A DNA stretch of 64,000 nt from Rhodovulum euryhalinum. Lineage in GTDB: Bacteria; Pseudomonadota; Alphaproteobacteria; Rhodobacterales; Rhodobacteraceae. The stretch covers positions 124,001 through 188,000 of the forward strand of contig NZ_SLWW01000006.1 in NCBI RefSeq assembly GCF_004342445.1, read 5' to 3'. Both the position numbers and the translations under genes were made by a program. Of this stretch, positions 35,027 to 43,450 are shown piece after piece. Each line of letters begins with the position of its first letter. Position 1 is the first letter of the stretch. The notes under the pieces are model-generated. The model ran no database searches. It was not told the DNA's origin and saw only the letters and a program-made list of their open reading frames with translations.

Positions 35027-37257
35027 TCGACCCGAACGATCCGCCCGAAATCACCATCGAGCGGCAGTCGAGGATCATCGACGCGCTGATCCGGCGCGCC
35101 AGCCGCCATCACGAGGTCGGTGGTTCGGCCTATGCGCTGTTCCAGTCGGCGGTGGCATTGCAGGGCCAGGTCTGGGCCAAGACCCGCGACCTGGAACGCA
35201 CCTCGACCGAACTGGAAATCGCCCGCTTCGACCGCGAGCAGACCCAGCGCCGCCTGACCGAGGCGCTGGACGCGATGGAGGGCGGGTTCGCGCTGTTCAA
35301 CGAGGGGCGGCTGCAGGTCTGCAACGACCTGTTCCAGTCGATTCTGCCCGACATCTCGGCCCGCATCCTGCCCGGCCTGACCGTCGAGGACTATTTCCGT
35401 GCATTGCAAACCAGCCGCCACCTGGCCGACCCCGAAAAGGCCTGCCGCGACCTGGCGGATGCGATCCGGGGGCCCGCAGGCGGGGCCAGCATGGCCTTTG
35501 TGCTGGAACTGGACCACGACCGCTGGTTCCAGATCAGCCAGCAGCGCACGCGCTCGGGCAACATCATCCTTCTCCAGACCGAGATCACCGACATCGTCCG
35601 CAAGAACAGGATGGAAAAGGACCTGCTGATCGACATGCAGGCCCATTACCTGCAGGCGGCCTTCGATCACATGTCATTGGGCATCTGCACCTTTTCCCGC
35701 GCGGGCGAGGTGACGATCCGCAACGGCCGGTTCCGCGAGTTGCTGGGCTTGCCCTATACCCTGGTGCAGGACGGCACCGAGTTCACCACGATCCTGCGCC
35801 ACGTGCGCGACAACCGGCTGGTGGCCGAGGCCGACATGGCCGACAGCGACCACTGGCCGGTGGACCTGCGCCGCGAGGGGCGGCTGCGCAAGCGGCTGCA
35901 CCATGCCAGCGGCCGGGTGCTGGACCTGCATGTGCACCTGTTGCCAGACCGCGGGTTTCTGGCCGACATCGCCGACGTGACGCTGGAATCGCGGGCGACC
36001 GAACTACTGGAAAAGCGGGTGCGCGAGCGCACCCACGAGCTGACCGAGGCGAACCGGCGGCTGCGCGAGCAGCACGAGGAACAGGTGCGCGTCGAGGAGG
36101 AGTTGCGGCTGGCCAAGGAAGAGGTCGAGGCGGCGATGTCGTCCAAGACCCGGTTCCTGGCGGCGGCAAGCCATGACCTTCTGCAGCCCATAAATGCGGC
36201 GAAACTGTTGATCTCGACGCTGTCCGAAATGGCCGCGGGCACGGATCTGGCGGTGCTGATCGATCGGCTGGCGGGGTCGTTCGGCTCGATGGAGTCGCTC
36301 TTGCATGCGCTGCTGGACCTGTCGCGGCTGGAAAGCACTGGCTCGGCGCTGACGCCGACCGAGTTCTGCCTCGGAACCGTGATGCGCACCGTGGTCGAGG
36401 ACCAGGCGCTGGTCGCTGCGAAGAAGGGCCTGCGGCTCGACGTGGTGCCGTGTTCGGCCTGGGTGCGCAGCGACCGGCAGTACCTGACGCGCTCGCTTCA
36501 GAACCTGGTGGTGAACGCGATCCAGTATACCGAACACGGCCGCGTGCTGGTGGGTTGCCGGCGGCGCGGCGACCACGTGGTGCTGCAGGTCTGGGACACC
36601 GGGATCGGCATCTCGCCCAAGGACCAGGCGCGCATCTTCGACGAGTTCACCCGCGCCGACAACGTGCCGCCGGGCTCGGGCATGGGGCTGGGGCTTTCGA
36701 TCGTCGAGCGCACCTGCCGCCATCTTGGCCACCGGCTGTCGGTCCGGTCGGAACCCGGCCTTGGCTCGGTCTTCGCGATCGAGATCGCGACGGCCCCGGC
36801 CCGGGACGACTGCCCCGGAGTCACGGGGCCGGACCCTTCGGCCGACGAGAGCGATCTGAACCTGATCGTCCTGATCGTCGAGAACGATCCCGCGGTGCTG
36901 TTTGCCACCACGCAGAAGCTGGAAAGCTGGGGGGCGAGCGTGCTGGCCGCGGAGTCGACCGCCGAGGCGGTGCGGCTTGTGGGCGAGATCGGCATGGCGC
37001 CGGATGTGATCCTGGCCGACTACCAGCTTGACGGCGAGGACAACGGCATTGCGGCCATCGCGGCGCTGAGGGCGGCCACCGGCATCCATATCCCTGCGAT
37101 CATGATCACCGCCGATCAGGGCGAAGACGTGGTTCGGGCCGGACTCGAAGGCGATTTCGCGGTGCTGCGCAAGCCCGTGCAACTGTCGCGGCTGAGGCCC
37201 CTGATCGACTGGAAAACCCGGGCGCCCGCGCCGATGGCCGACGAAAGTATCGCGTGA
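35023..37257 (+). CDS. Soluble hybrid histidine kinase
   Basis: The protein has 744 residues with no membrane segments. Order: N-terminal helical part, PAS-like domains around 80-190 and 205-330 (MEGGFALFNEGRLQVCNDLF; MSLGICTFSRAGEVTIRN), a coiled coil (about 330-375), HisKA with His384 in AAASHDLLQP, an HATPase domain (NLVVNAIQYTEHG, DTGIGISPKDQ, GSGMGLGLSIV), and a C-terminal receiver with Asp666 in ILADYQLDG. It is translationally coupled to the FIST gene and near a LuxR-type regulator. The architecture and place resemble FlhS/RfdS kinases that activate formaldehyde-oxidation genes in Paracoccus and Rhodobacter. Confidence 0.9.
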   Translation: MIDPNDPPEITIERQSRIIDALIRRASRHHEVGGSAYALFQSAVALQGQVWAKTRDLERTSTELEIARFDREQTQRRLTEALDAMEGGFALFNEGRLQVCNDLFQSILPDISARILPGLTVEDYFRALQTSRHLADPEKACRDLADAIRGPAGGASMAFVLELDHDRWFQISQQRTRSGNIILLQTEITDIVRKNRMEKDLLIDMQAHYLQAAFDHMSLGICTFSRAGEVTIRNGRFRELLGLPYTLVQDGTEFTTILRHVRDNRLVAEADMADSDHWPVDLRREGRLRKRLHHASGRVLDLHVHLLPDRGFLADIADVTLESRATELLEKRVRERTHELTEANRRLREQHEEQVRVEEELRLAKEEVEAAMSSKTRFLAAASHDLLQPINAAKLLISTLSEMAAGTDLAVLIDRLAGSFGSMESLLHALLDLSRLESTGSALTPTEFCLGTVMRTVVEDQALVAAKKGLRLDVVPCSAWVRSDRQYLTRSLQNLVVNAIQYTEHGRVLVGCRRRGDHVVLQVWDTGIGISPKDQARIFDEFTRADNVPPGSGMGLGLSIVERTCRHLGHRLSVRSEPGLGSVFAIEIATAPARDDCPGVTGPDPSADESDLNLIVLIVENDPAVLFATTQKLESWGASVLAAESTAEAVRLVGEIGMAPDVILADYQLDGEDNGIAAIAALRAATGIHIPAIMITADQGEDVVRAGLEGDFAVLRKPVQLSRLRPLIDWKTRAPAPMADESIA

Positions 37258-37302
37258 CAGGACCGGCTGGCCAGCTAGGCTGGCACGCAGGGAGGATACC
37301 GG

Positions 37303-37965
37303 ATGCGCAAGAGACTGACGGGCGTTCTGGCGGCCGTGCTGATGCTGGGCGGCGCGGCGCTGGCCGATACCGAGGGCGCCGGGACCTATGAGATGCTGTT
37401 CCGCAGCGGCACGCTGGACGAGGTGCCGGGATCGGAGATGCTGGTCTATGCCCGCGAGGTGACGAACCGCGCCAATCCGCAGGCGGCAGAGGCTGCGACA
37501 GGCGTGGTGGAGCTTACCTTCACCGACGAGGATCCGCGCCGGGCGGTGCTGCGTTTTGTCCAAGGCGACAGGATCAGCGCGATCGGGGCGTTTCCGGCCG
37601 AGGTGGGTAACCCGGTCGTGATGTATTTCATGGAGACGGTTGTGCGCGACATGGCCGGGACAGCGGGCGGCAGCCCGTTCTACATCCGCAACCGGCTGAA
37701 GGACTCGCTGATCCGCCCGGCCGAGGTCGAGGCGGTCGAAGCGGCCTTTGGCGCGGGCGAGGTGCAGGCGCAGGCGCTGACGCTGCATCCCTTTGCGGAG
37801 AATCCGAACCGCGCGCGGATGATGGGATTTGCCGAACTGACCGTGACGGTGACCATGTCGGACGAGGTGCCGGGCTGGTATCACACGCTGAGCGCCGAGG
37901 TGCCCGACCCGGCTGGTGGCGCGCCGCTTTATGTGTCGACCCTGCGGCTGGAGGCAGAGCAATGA
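37303..37965 (+). CDS. Exported protein of methylotrophy island
   Basis: The protein has 220 residues with a signal peptide ending GAALA-DTEG. The mature part is a mixed beta protein (GTYEMLFRSGTLDEVPGSEMLVYAREV) with no Cys. I do not know its family. A strong GGAGGATACCGG ribosome site precedes ATG 37303. It is 45 bases after the kinase and overlaps the next exported gene (ATGA), so the pair is one unit. Periplasmic support of the PQQ dehydrogenase system is inferred from context. Confidence 0.75.
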   Translation: MRKRLTGVLAAVLMLGGAALADTEGAGTYEMLFRSGTLDEVPGSEMLVYAREVTNRANPQAAEAATGVVELTFTDEDPRRAVLRFVQGDRISAIGAFPAEVGNPVVMYFMETVVRDMAGTAGGSPFYIRNRLKDSLIRPAEVEAVEAAFGAGEVQAQALTLHPFAENPNRARMMGFAELTVTVTMSDEVPGWYHTLSAEVPDPAGGAPLYVSTLRLEAEQ

Positions 37966-38318
37966 GGGCACGGGTTTGCGTGATCGCGGCGGTGATTGCG
38001 GTGTCCGGCGGGGCGGCAATGGCCGATGACGTGGCGGCGCGGCTGAACGACTATCCCACCGCGGCGCGCGCGGATTATGTCTTTGCCTGCATGGCGACGA
38101 ACGGTCAGGGCCGCGACGTGCTGGAAAAATGCGCCTGCTCGATCGACGTGATCGCCTCGATCATCCCTTATGACCAATATGTCGAGGCCGAGACCGTGCT
38201 GTCGCTGCGGCAGATCCCCGGCGAGAGGGCGTCGGTCTTCCGCGCGTCGGCCATGGCGACCGCACTGGTCGCGGAGCTGCGCCGCGCACAGGCCGAGGCG
38301 GAGATTGTCTGTTTCTGA
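37962..38318 (+). CDS. Small exported Cys-containing protein
   Basis: The protein has 118 residues: a signal peptide (MRARVCVIAAVIAVSGGAAMA) and then a helical mature part. Conserved-looking Cys residues occur in FACMATNGQGRDVLEKCACSID and at the C-terminus (EIVCF), suggesting two disulfides. It starts inside the stop of the preceding exported gene. No CXXCH heme site is present. The role is unknown; proteins of this kind sit beside PQQ dehydrogenase genes. Confidence 0.75.
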   Translation: MRARVCVIAAVIAVSGGAAMADDVAARLNDYPTAARADYVFACMATNGQGRDVLEKCACSIDVIASIIPYDQYVEAETVLSLRQIPGERASVFRASAMATALVAELRRAQAEAEIVCF

Positions 38319-38352
38319 GACCGGTTCCGGGGTGCTCCCGCCCCCGGCCCGC

Positions 38353-38410
38353 GCGGGGCACAGCCCCGCTTGTCCGGGGTTGGGCGTGGCGCGCGGCCTG
38401 CGGCCGCGCG
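38353..38410. terminator. Paired hairpins between convergent genes
   Basis: GCGGGGC-ACA-GCCCCGC (38353-38369) and CGCGCGGCC-TGC-GGCCGCGCG (38390-38410) are perfect stems of 7 and 9 bp. They lie between the convergent exported-protein gene and the SoxYZ-like gene and probably act as a two-way terminator. The first is followed by TTGTCC, not a long T-run. Confidence 0.55.
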
Positions 38411-38411
38411 T

Positions 38412-38444
38412 GCCTCCGGCGGGAGTATTTGGGCCAAGAAGAAG
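38412..38444. repeat. Candidate dispersed Rhodobacteraceae intergenic repeat
   Basis: The segment starting GCCTCCGGCGGGAGTATTTG and ending CCAAGAAGAAG resembles a short sequence I recall as common after genes in Rhodobacter/Paracoccus genomes. Only one copy is seen in this window, so repeat status rests on memory of the group, not on sequence shown here. Confidence 0.4.
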
Positions 38445-38457
38445 CCCCGGCGCGGGC

Positions 38458-39264
38458 TCAGCTCTGGCCGGCCTTCGGCAGGGTCTGCTCGAAGACGTTG
38501 CCCTCGGTATCGCGGGCCAGCACCCGCAGGGTCGGGGCGCCGTTGTCGGTGTAGGAGAAGCGGAACACCGGGTTCTCGCTGATCGAGATACCGCCCTCCA
38601 TGGTGAAGAGCATCTCGTCGCCCTGCCAGACCTCGAGCCGGTCGATGAAATGGGCGAGGATGAAAAGCTGGCTGACCTGGTCGCGCTGGAGGCCCGAGTA
38701 GTTCGGGTGGCGGATCATGATCTGCGCCTCGCGCCGTGGGGTGGACATTGCGGGCGCTTCGCCGAAATGCTTGAGCCGCATCTGGCCCATTGCCGCGAGC
38801 GCTTGTTCGGGGTCGCGGGTGGCAGGCGCCGAGCAGCCGCCCGAGGCCTTGACGAAGCGGCCGGCCATCAGGTGGCCGCGGTCAGTGTCAGCGATGACGC
38901 GCAGGTTGGAATACTGGTTCACCCGGACGCGGAGTTCCATGTCCAGGGGCGCCATGCCGGGCCCGAAGGTGAACGCGGCGGCCAGCGGCGCGGGGTTCTC
39001 GTCGATCACCACCCTGGCCCCCCGGATCGTTGCCGAAGGGTCCGTCTGGCGGATCGAGACAGGCACGGTGGCCGCGTCATTCGCGCGGTAGGGCGCCTCG
39101 ACCGAGAAAACGGCCGATCCGTCCGCGATCTCGACATCGCCCACCAGCTCGGTGCGAAGCTCGGTCCAGATATAGCTGTCGGTCAGCGCATTGGCTGCGG
39201 GCTCGTCGGCTGCGGCCGGGCCGCAGGCGAGCGCGGCGATGACGGCGGCGATCACGGGTCTCAT
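38458..39264 (-). CDS. Quinoprotein-associated SoxYZ-like carrier protein (copy 1)
   Basis: The protein has 268 residues with a signal peptide (AVIAALACGPAAA). A SoxY-like beta domain ends in a Cys swinging-arm sequence (FVKASGGCSAP, Cys144), followed by a SoxZ-like domain (IRHPNYSGLQRDQV, GGISISENP). Fused SoxYZ-like carriers are known companions of PQQ alcohol dehydrogenases, and the Cys presumably carries a thiol-bound cargo. GGAGGA precedes ATG 39264. A second copy lies at 47230-48045. The gene is divergent from the zinc metallohydrolase. Confidence 0.9.
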   Translation of the reverse strand: MRPVIAAVIAALACGPAAADEPAANALTDSYIWTELRTELVGDVEIADGSAVFSVEAPYRANDAATVPVSIRQTDPSATIRGARVVIDENPAPLAAAFTFGPGMAPLDMELRVRVNQYSNLRVIADTDRGHLMAGRFVKASGGCSAPATRDPEQALAAMGQMRLKHFGEAPAMSTPRREAQIMIRHPNYSGLQRDQVSQLFILAHFIDRLEVWQGDEMLFTMEGGISISENPVFRFSYTDNGAPTLRVLARDTEGNVFEQTLPKAGQS

Positions 39265-39406
39265 GGGGCGCGTCCTCCCTGATACGCGGTCCAGATGGAC
39301 AAGTGTGCCACAAGATCGGGCCGAAGGACATCGGCCAATGGTCGGTATGGATCACGCCTGCGTGCCCGTGCAGTCTGGTGGCAGCTTTGCCGGAAAGGCG
39401 CTGCCC

Positions 39407-40453
39407 ATGTTCGAGGCCGTCCTTACCCTTTGCCTAGCCCTGGCGGGCCAGGAGTGCCGCCCTGTCCTGCTGCCCGGATACGAGGCGCTGGACGAAGCGG
39501 GCTGTCGCGCCGCGCTTGCGGCGGACCCGCCCGTGCCAGCCGAGTCGCTGGCGGGCCTTGTGGCGGCAGGTGCGCCCGAGTGCCGGCCCGCCGAGGCGGC
39601 GCTTGCGTTCGAAGAGGTCGCGCCGGGCGTGCTGGTGCATCTGGGCCGGATTGCCGAGGCCGACCGCGAAAATCTCGGCGACATTGCCAATCTGGGGCTG
39701 GTGATCGGCACGCGGTCGGTCGCGGTGATCGACACGGGCAGCGCGCGCTGGATGGGCGAGGCGATCTGGCGCGCGGTCAGGGCGCGAACCGACCTGCCGG
39801 TCAGCCACGTGATCCTGACCCACATGCATCCCGACCACGTGTTCGGCGCCACGGTGCTGGCCGAGGCGGGGGCCAGGGTCGTGGGGCACGCCGCGCTGGC
39901 CCGGGCGTTGGCGGACCGTCAGGAAAACTACCTGGAAAGCCTTGCCGGATTGATCGGCCGGGGGGCGTTGATCGGCACGGCGGTGGCGCCGGTGGATGTC
40001 GTGGTGGCCGACCGTGCCGCGATCGACCTTGGCGGGCGGGTGCTGGATTTGCGCGCCTGGCCGCCCGCCCATACCGGGACCGACCTGACCGTGCGCGACC
40101 GGGACAGCGGCATCCTGTTCGCGGGCGATCTGGTGTTCGACGGGCATGCCCCGGCGCTGGACGGATCGCTTCGCGGCTGGCAGGCGGCGCTGGAGGAAAT
40201 GGTCGAAGGTGGCGAGGGGCGGGTGGTGCCGGGGCATGGCGGTCCCGTCCTGCCCTGGCCGGCCGGTGGGGCGGACACCCGCCGCTATCTGGGTGTGCTG
40301 GCGGCGGACACCCGTGCCGCGATCGACCGCGGCGACCGGCTGAGCGATGCGGTCCCCGCGATAGCGGCTGCGGAACGGGACCGCTGGCAGCTTTTCGACC
40401 AGCACAACGCACGCAATGCCACGGTCGCCTTCACCGAACTGGAATGGGAGTGA
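39407..40453 (+). CDS. Quinoprotein relay system zinc metallohydrolase
   Basis: The protein has 348 residues, a metallo-beta-lactamase-fold protein. Zinc ligands are in THMHPDH (His139, His141, Asp143, His144), later His in PAHTGTDL and PGHGGP, and the bridging Asp in FAGDLVF. A short signal-like N-terminus (MFEAVLTLCLALA) and two early Cys (QECRPV, EAGCRA) fit the quinoprotein relay system family that accompanies SoxYZ-like carriers. Start choice is uncertain: ATG 39407 has GGAAAGG upstream, and longer versions from about 39340 are possible. It converges with the next minus-strand gene, four bases apart. Confidence 0.88.
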   Translation: MFEAVLTLCLALAGQECRPVLLPGYEALDEAGCRAALAADPPVPAESLAGLVAAGAPECRPAEAALAFEEVAPGVLVHLGRIAEADRENLGDIANLGLVIGTRSVAVIDTGSARWMGEAIWRAVRARTDLPVSHVILTHMHPDHVFGATVLAEAGARVVGHAALARALADRQENYLESLAGLIGRGALIGTAVAPVDVVVADRAAIDLGGRVLDLRAWPPAHTGTDLTVRDRDSGILFAGDLVFDGHAPALDGSLRGWQAALEEMVEGGEGRVVPGHGGPVLPWPAGGADTRRYLGVLAADTRAAIDRGDRLSDAVPAIAAAERDRWQLFDQHNARNATVAFTELEWE

Positions 40454-40456
40454 GCC

Positions 40457-41068
40457 TCAGCCGCCGGTCGCGGCCGCCAGCATCTGCGCGATGGAATAAA
40501 GCCGCTTTTCCAGGATCACCGGGGTCTCGCAGACATAGGTCAGCGATTGCGTCCGGTCGGTAAAGATGCGTTCGTCCCAGGCGAGCTGTTCCTCAAGCTC
40601 GTCCACGCGGTCGTAATCGGGTTGTTCGGCCACCATCAGCCGGTCCATCTCGACGCGGGTGGCGTCAATCCGCTGGGACAGTGCGATCTGCTTGAGGGAA
40701 TAGTCCTCGATCCCCTGCATGATCGCCCGGCGCTGGCTGGACATCCTGTCGAAGGCAAGCATGAAGACATGGCCCAGAAGGGCAGGGTCGCGGCCATGCG
40801 CCTCTGTGAACTCGGCCACCATGGGCGGCAGATCCTCGACCGCGATCCGGCGCAAGGCCATCCGGCCCGCCAGATCCCTGGCCGCGGCCTCGGTCTCGGG
40901 TGCGAAGGTTCTTTCCTCGATTGGGTGGGGCCACATGATGCCCGGCGACAGCCCCTCGACCTTGCGCTGGATGCAGGGCCAGGTCGGATCCGAGAAATCG
41001 GCGGCGGGTGCGGACGCCGCGAGGGACAAGGTGACCAGCACGGCCCCGGTGATCGCGCGTGATGACAT
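40457..41068 (-). CDS. Exported helical protein of methylotrophy island
   Basis: The protein has 203 residues: a signal peptide (AVLVTLSLAASAPAA), then a Trp/Cys start (WPCIQRKV, PGIMWPHP) and a mainly helical body. A second Cys (YVCETP) near the C-terminus could pair with the first. A GGAGGAGAATCC site sets ATG 41068. It is divergent from the formaldehyde-oxidation operon. I do not recognise a named family; it occurs beside PQQ dehydrogenase genes. Confidence 0.78.
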   Translation of the reverse strand: MSSRAITGAVLVTLSLAASAPAADFSDPTWPCIQRKVEGLSPGIMWPHPIEERTFAPETEAAARDLAGRMALRRIAVEDLPPMVAEFTEAHGRDPALLGHVFMLAFDRMSSQRRAIMQGIEDYSLKQIALSQRIDATRVEMDRLMVAEQPDYDRVDELEEQLAWDERIFTDRTQSLTYVCETPVILEKRLYSIAQMLAAATGG

Positions 41069-41227
41069 GGATTCTCCTCCCGACGGCCAAGTCTACCGAG
41101 GATCGGGCCGAAGTCCACGCCGCCGAATACCCACCAAGGTCGCAATTGCCGGTCTGGGGTGTACCCTCGCATACTTCTGGCGATTAAGAAAAATAAGAGA
41201 CCCTGAAAGCGGGAGGAGATATCGAAC

Positions 41228-42340
41228 ATGCGGACGCGTGCGGCGGTTGCGTTTGAGGCGGGCAAGCCACTTGAAGTGACGGAGGTCGAGCTTGCCGGCC
41301 CGAAGGCGGGCGAGGTTCTGGTCGAGATCAAGGCGACCGGGCTGTGCCATACCGACGAGTTCACCCGCTCGGGCGCCGACCCCGAGGGGTTGTTTCCTGC
41401 GATCCTGGGCCATGAGGGCGCGGGCGTCGTGGTCGAGGTGGGCGAAGGCGTCAAGAGCGTGAAGCCGGGCGACCACGTCATCCCGCTCTACACGCCCGAA
41501 TGTCGGGAATGTGAATACTGCCTGAACCCCAAGACCAACCTCTGCCAGGCGATCCGGTCGACGCAGGGCCAAGGGCTGATGCCGGACGGCACCTCGCGGT
41601 TCAAGACGCTCGATGGCGACCCGATCCTGCATTACATGGGATGCTCGACCTTCTCGAACTACACCGTGCTCCCCGAGATCGCGGTGGCGAAGATCCGCCC
41701 CGACGCGCCGTTCGACAAGGTCTGCTACATCGGCTGCGGGGTGACGACGGGGATCGGTGCGGTGATCAACACCGCCAAGGCGGAGCCGGGCTGCCGGGCA
41801 GTCGTGTTCGGGCTGGGCGGCATCGGCCTGAACGTTCTGCAGGGGCTGCGGCTGATCGGGGCCGACCAGATCGTGGGCGTGGACCTGAACCCGGCCAAGC
41901 GCGAGATGGCCGAGCGCTTCGGCATGACGGATTTCGTGAACCCCGCCGAGGTCGAGGGTGACCTGGTGCCCTACCTGGTGAACCTGACGAAGGGTGGCGC
42001 GGATTACACCTTCGACTGCACCGGCAATGTCAACGTGATGCGGACCGCGCTGGAGTGCTGCCACAAGGGCTGGGGCGAGTCGATCATCATCGGCGTGGCG
42101 CCGTCCGGGGCCGAGATTTCCACCCGGCCGTTCCAACTGGTCACGGGCCGGGTCTGGCGCGGCACGGCGTTCGGCGGCGCGCGCGGCCGGACCGACGTGC
42201 CGAAGATCGTCGACTGGTACATGAACGGCAAGATCGAGATCGACCCGATGATCACCCACACCCTGACGCTGGACGAGATCAACCACGGCTTCGACCTCAT
42301 GCACGAGGGCAAGTCGATCAGAAGCGTCGTGGTGTATTGA
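41228..42340 (+). CDS. frmA: S-(hydroxymethyl)glutathione dehydrogenase (class III ADH)
   Basis: The protein has 370 residues, a zinc-dependent NAD enzyme oxidising the glutathione-formaldehyde adduct in the cytoplasm (also called flhA or adhI in this group). Catalytic zinc ligands lie in [13 protein letters not shown] and GHEGAGVV; the structural zinc site is [16 protein letters not shown]. The GLGGIGLNV turn binds NAD. GGAGGAG precedes ATG 41228. Upstream 41069-41227 is the shared promoter with the minus-strand exported gene and should hold the regulator site. Formaldehyde from XoxF is its substrate. Confidence 0.96.
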   Translation: MRTRAAVAFEAGKPLEVTEVELAGPKAGEVLVEIKATGLCHTDEFTRSGADPEGLFPAILGHEGAGVVVEVGEGVKSVKPGDHVIPLYTPECRECEYCLNPKTNLCQAIRSTQGQGLMPDGTSRFKTLDGDPILHYMGCSTFSNYTVLPEIAVAKIRPDAPFDKVCYIGCGVTTGIGAVINTAKAEPGCRAVVFGLGGIGLNVLQGLRLIGADQIVGVDLNPAKREMAERFGMTDFVNPAEVEGDLVPYLVNLTKGGADYTFDCTGNVNVMRTALECCHKGWGESIIIGVAPSGAEISTRPFQLVTGRVWRGTAFGGARGRTDVPKIVDWYMNGKIEIDPMITHTLTLDEINHGFDLMHEGKSIRSVVVY

Positions 42341-42350
42341 GGCCCGCCTG

Positions 42351-43187
42351 ATGGAGGTCGTTTCCCAGAACCGGTGTTTCGGCGGGGTGCAGATGGTCTG
42401 CACCCACCCGTCGACGGCCTGCGGGGTGGACATGACCTTTGGCGTCTACCTGCCGCCCCAGGCCGAGGACGGCCCGGTGCCGGTGCTGTGGTACCTGTCG
42501 GGGCTGACCTGCACCCACGAGAACGCGATGGTCAAGGCTGGGTTCCAGGAACATGCCGCGGCGAACGGGCTTGCGATCGTGTTCCCCGACACCTCGCCGC
42601 GCGGCGAAGGCGTGGCCGATGACGGGGCCTACGATCTGGGCCAGGGGGCGGGGTTCTACGTGAATGCCACCCGCGCGCCCTGGGCCGCGCATTTCCGGAT
42701 GTACGACTATGTCCTTAGCGAGCTGCGCGAACTGGTGCTGGACAAGCTGCCGCTTGCGGACGTGCACGGCATCACCGGGCACTCGATGGGCGGGCACGGG
42801 GCGCTGACGCTTGCGCTGAGAAATCCCGACAAGTTCGACTCGCTGTCGGCCTTTGCACCGATCACCAATCCGACGCAATCCGACTGGGGGCGGAAGCAGT
42901 TGAGCGCCTATCTCGGCGACGACGAATCGGCCTGGTCATGCTACGATGCAACCTTGTTGCTGGAAGAGCACGGCTGGAAGGACGCGATTCTGATCGACCA
43001 GGGTGCCGGCGACCAGTTCCTTGACCTGCTGCGCCCCGAAGCGCTGGCCACTGCGCTTGCGCGGCGGCGGCAGGCCGGAATTGTCCGGATGCAGCCGGGA
43101 TACGACCACAGCTATTTTTTCGTGGCGAGCTTTGCGGGCGAGCATGTCGACTGGCATGCCGAACGCCTGCACAGGCCGCGTAACTGA
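42351..43187 (+). CDS. fghA: S-formylglutathione hydrolase
   Basis: The protein has 278 residues, an alpha/beta hydrolase of the esterase D family that releases formate and glutathione. The nucleophile is Ser145 in GHSMGGHG, with Asp in DQGAGDQF and His in GYDHSYFF completing the triad. SGLTCTHEN is the family oxyanion segment. It begins ten bases after the dehydrogenase stop, so the two act as an operon taking formaldehyde to formate. Confidence 0.95.
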   Translation: MEVVSQNRCFGGVQMVCTHPSTACGVDMTFGVYLPPQAEDGPVPVLWYLSGLTCTHENAMVKAGFQEHAAANGLAIVFPDTSPRGEGVADDGAYDLGQGAGFYVNATRAPWAAHFRMYDYVLSELRELVLDKLPLADVHGITGHSMGGHGALTLALRNPDKFDSLSAFAPITNPTQSDWGRKQLSAYLGDDESAWSCYDATLLLEEHGWKDAILIDQGAGDQFLDLLRPEALATALARRRQAGIVRMQPGYDHSYFFVASFAGEHVDWHAERLHRPRN

Positions 43188-43207
43188 GACGGATCCAGGG
43201 GGTGCGC

Positions 43208-43312
43208 ATGGCCGGAGCAGCGATCGGAACCAACGCGGCAACCCGCGGGTTCGCATGCCCGGCCGCCATCGTCATGGGGTTCGTGGGAACCACGGGAGAA
43301 AGGGAGGGCTGA
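43208..43312 (+). CDS. Possible 34-residue peptide upstream of xoxF
   Basis: AGGGGG five bases before ATG 43208 opens a short frame reading MAGAAIGTNAATRGFACPAA and ending in TGA at 43310-43312. It contains one Cys and a hydrophobic middle. A 12-bp palindrome AACCCGCGGGTT (43240-43251) lies within it. It could be a leader peptide, a small protein, or chance. It is not PqqA: the Glu-xxx-Tyr motif is absent. Confidence 0.3.
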   Translation: MAGAAIGTNAATRGFACPAAIVMGFVGTTGEREG

Positions 43313-43450
43313 AGCAACCTTTGCGATACGTCGCGCCGGAGGGAGGACCAGACCAAGCCGGTGCCGTGAGGGATCCTGAGCCGTATGGGGCGAGCCGAAA
43401 TCGTCCTTGGATTCGGGGCCGAACAAAAACAGAACTAAAGGGAGAAGACC

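Noticed and set aside
43208-43312. pqqA
   Set aside because: The peptide lacks the Glu-x3-Tyr crosslink motif of PqqA, and no pqqB-E genes follow.
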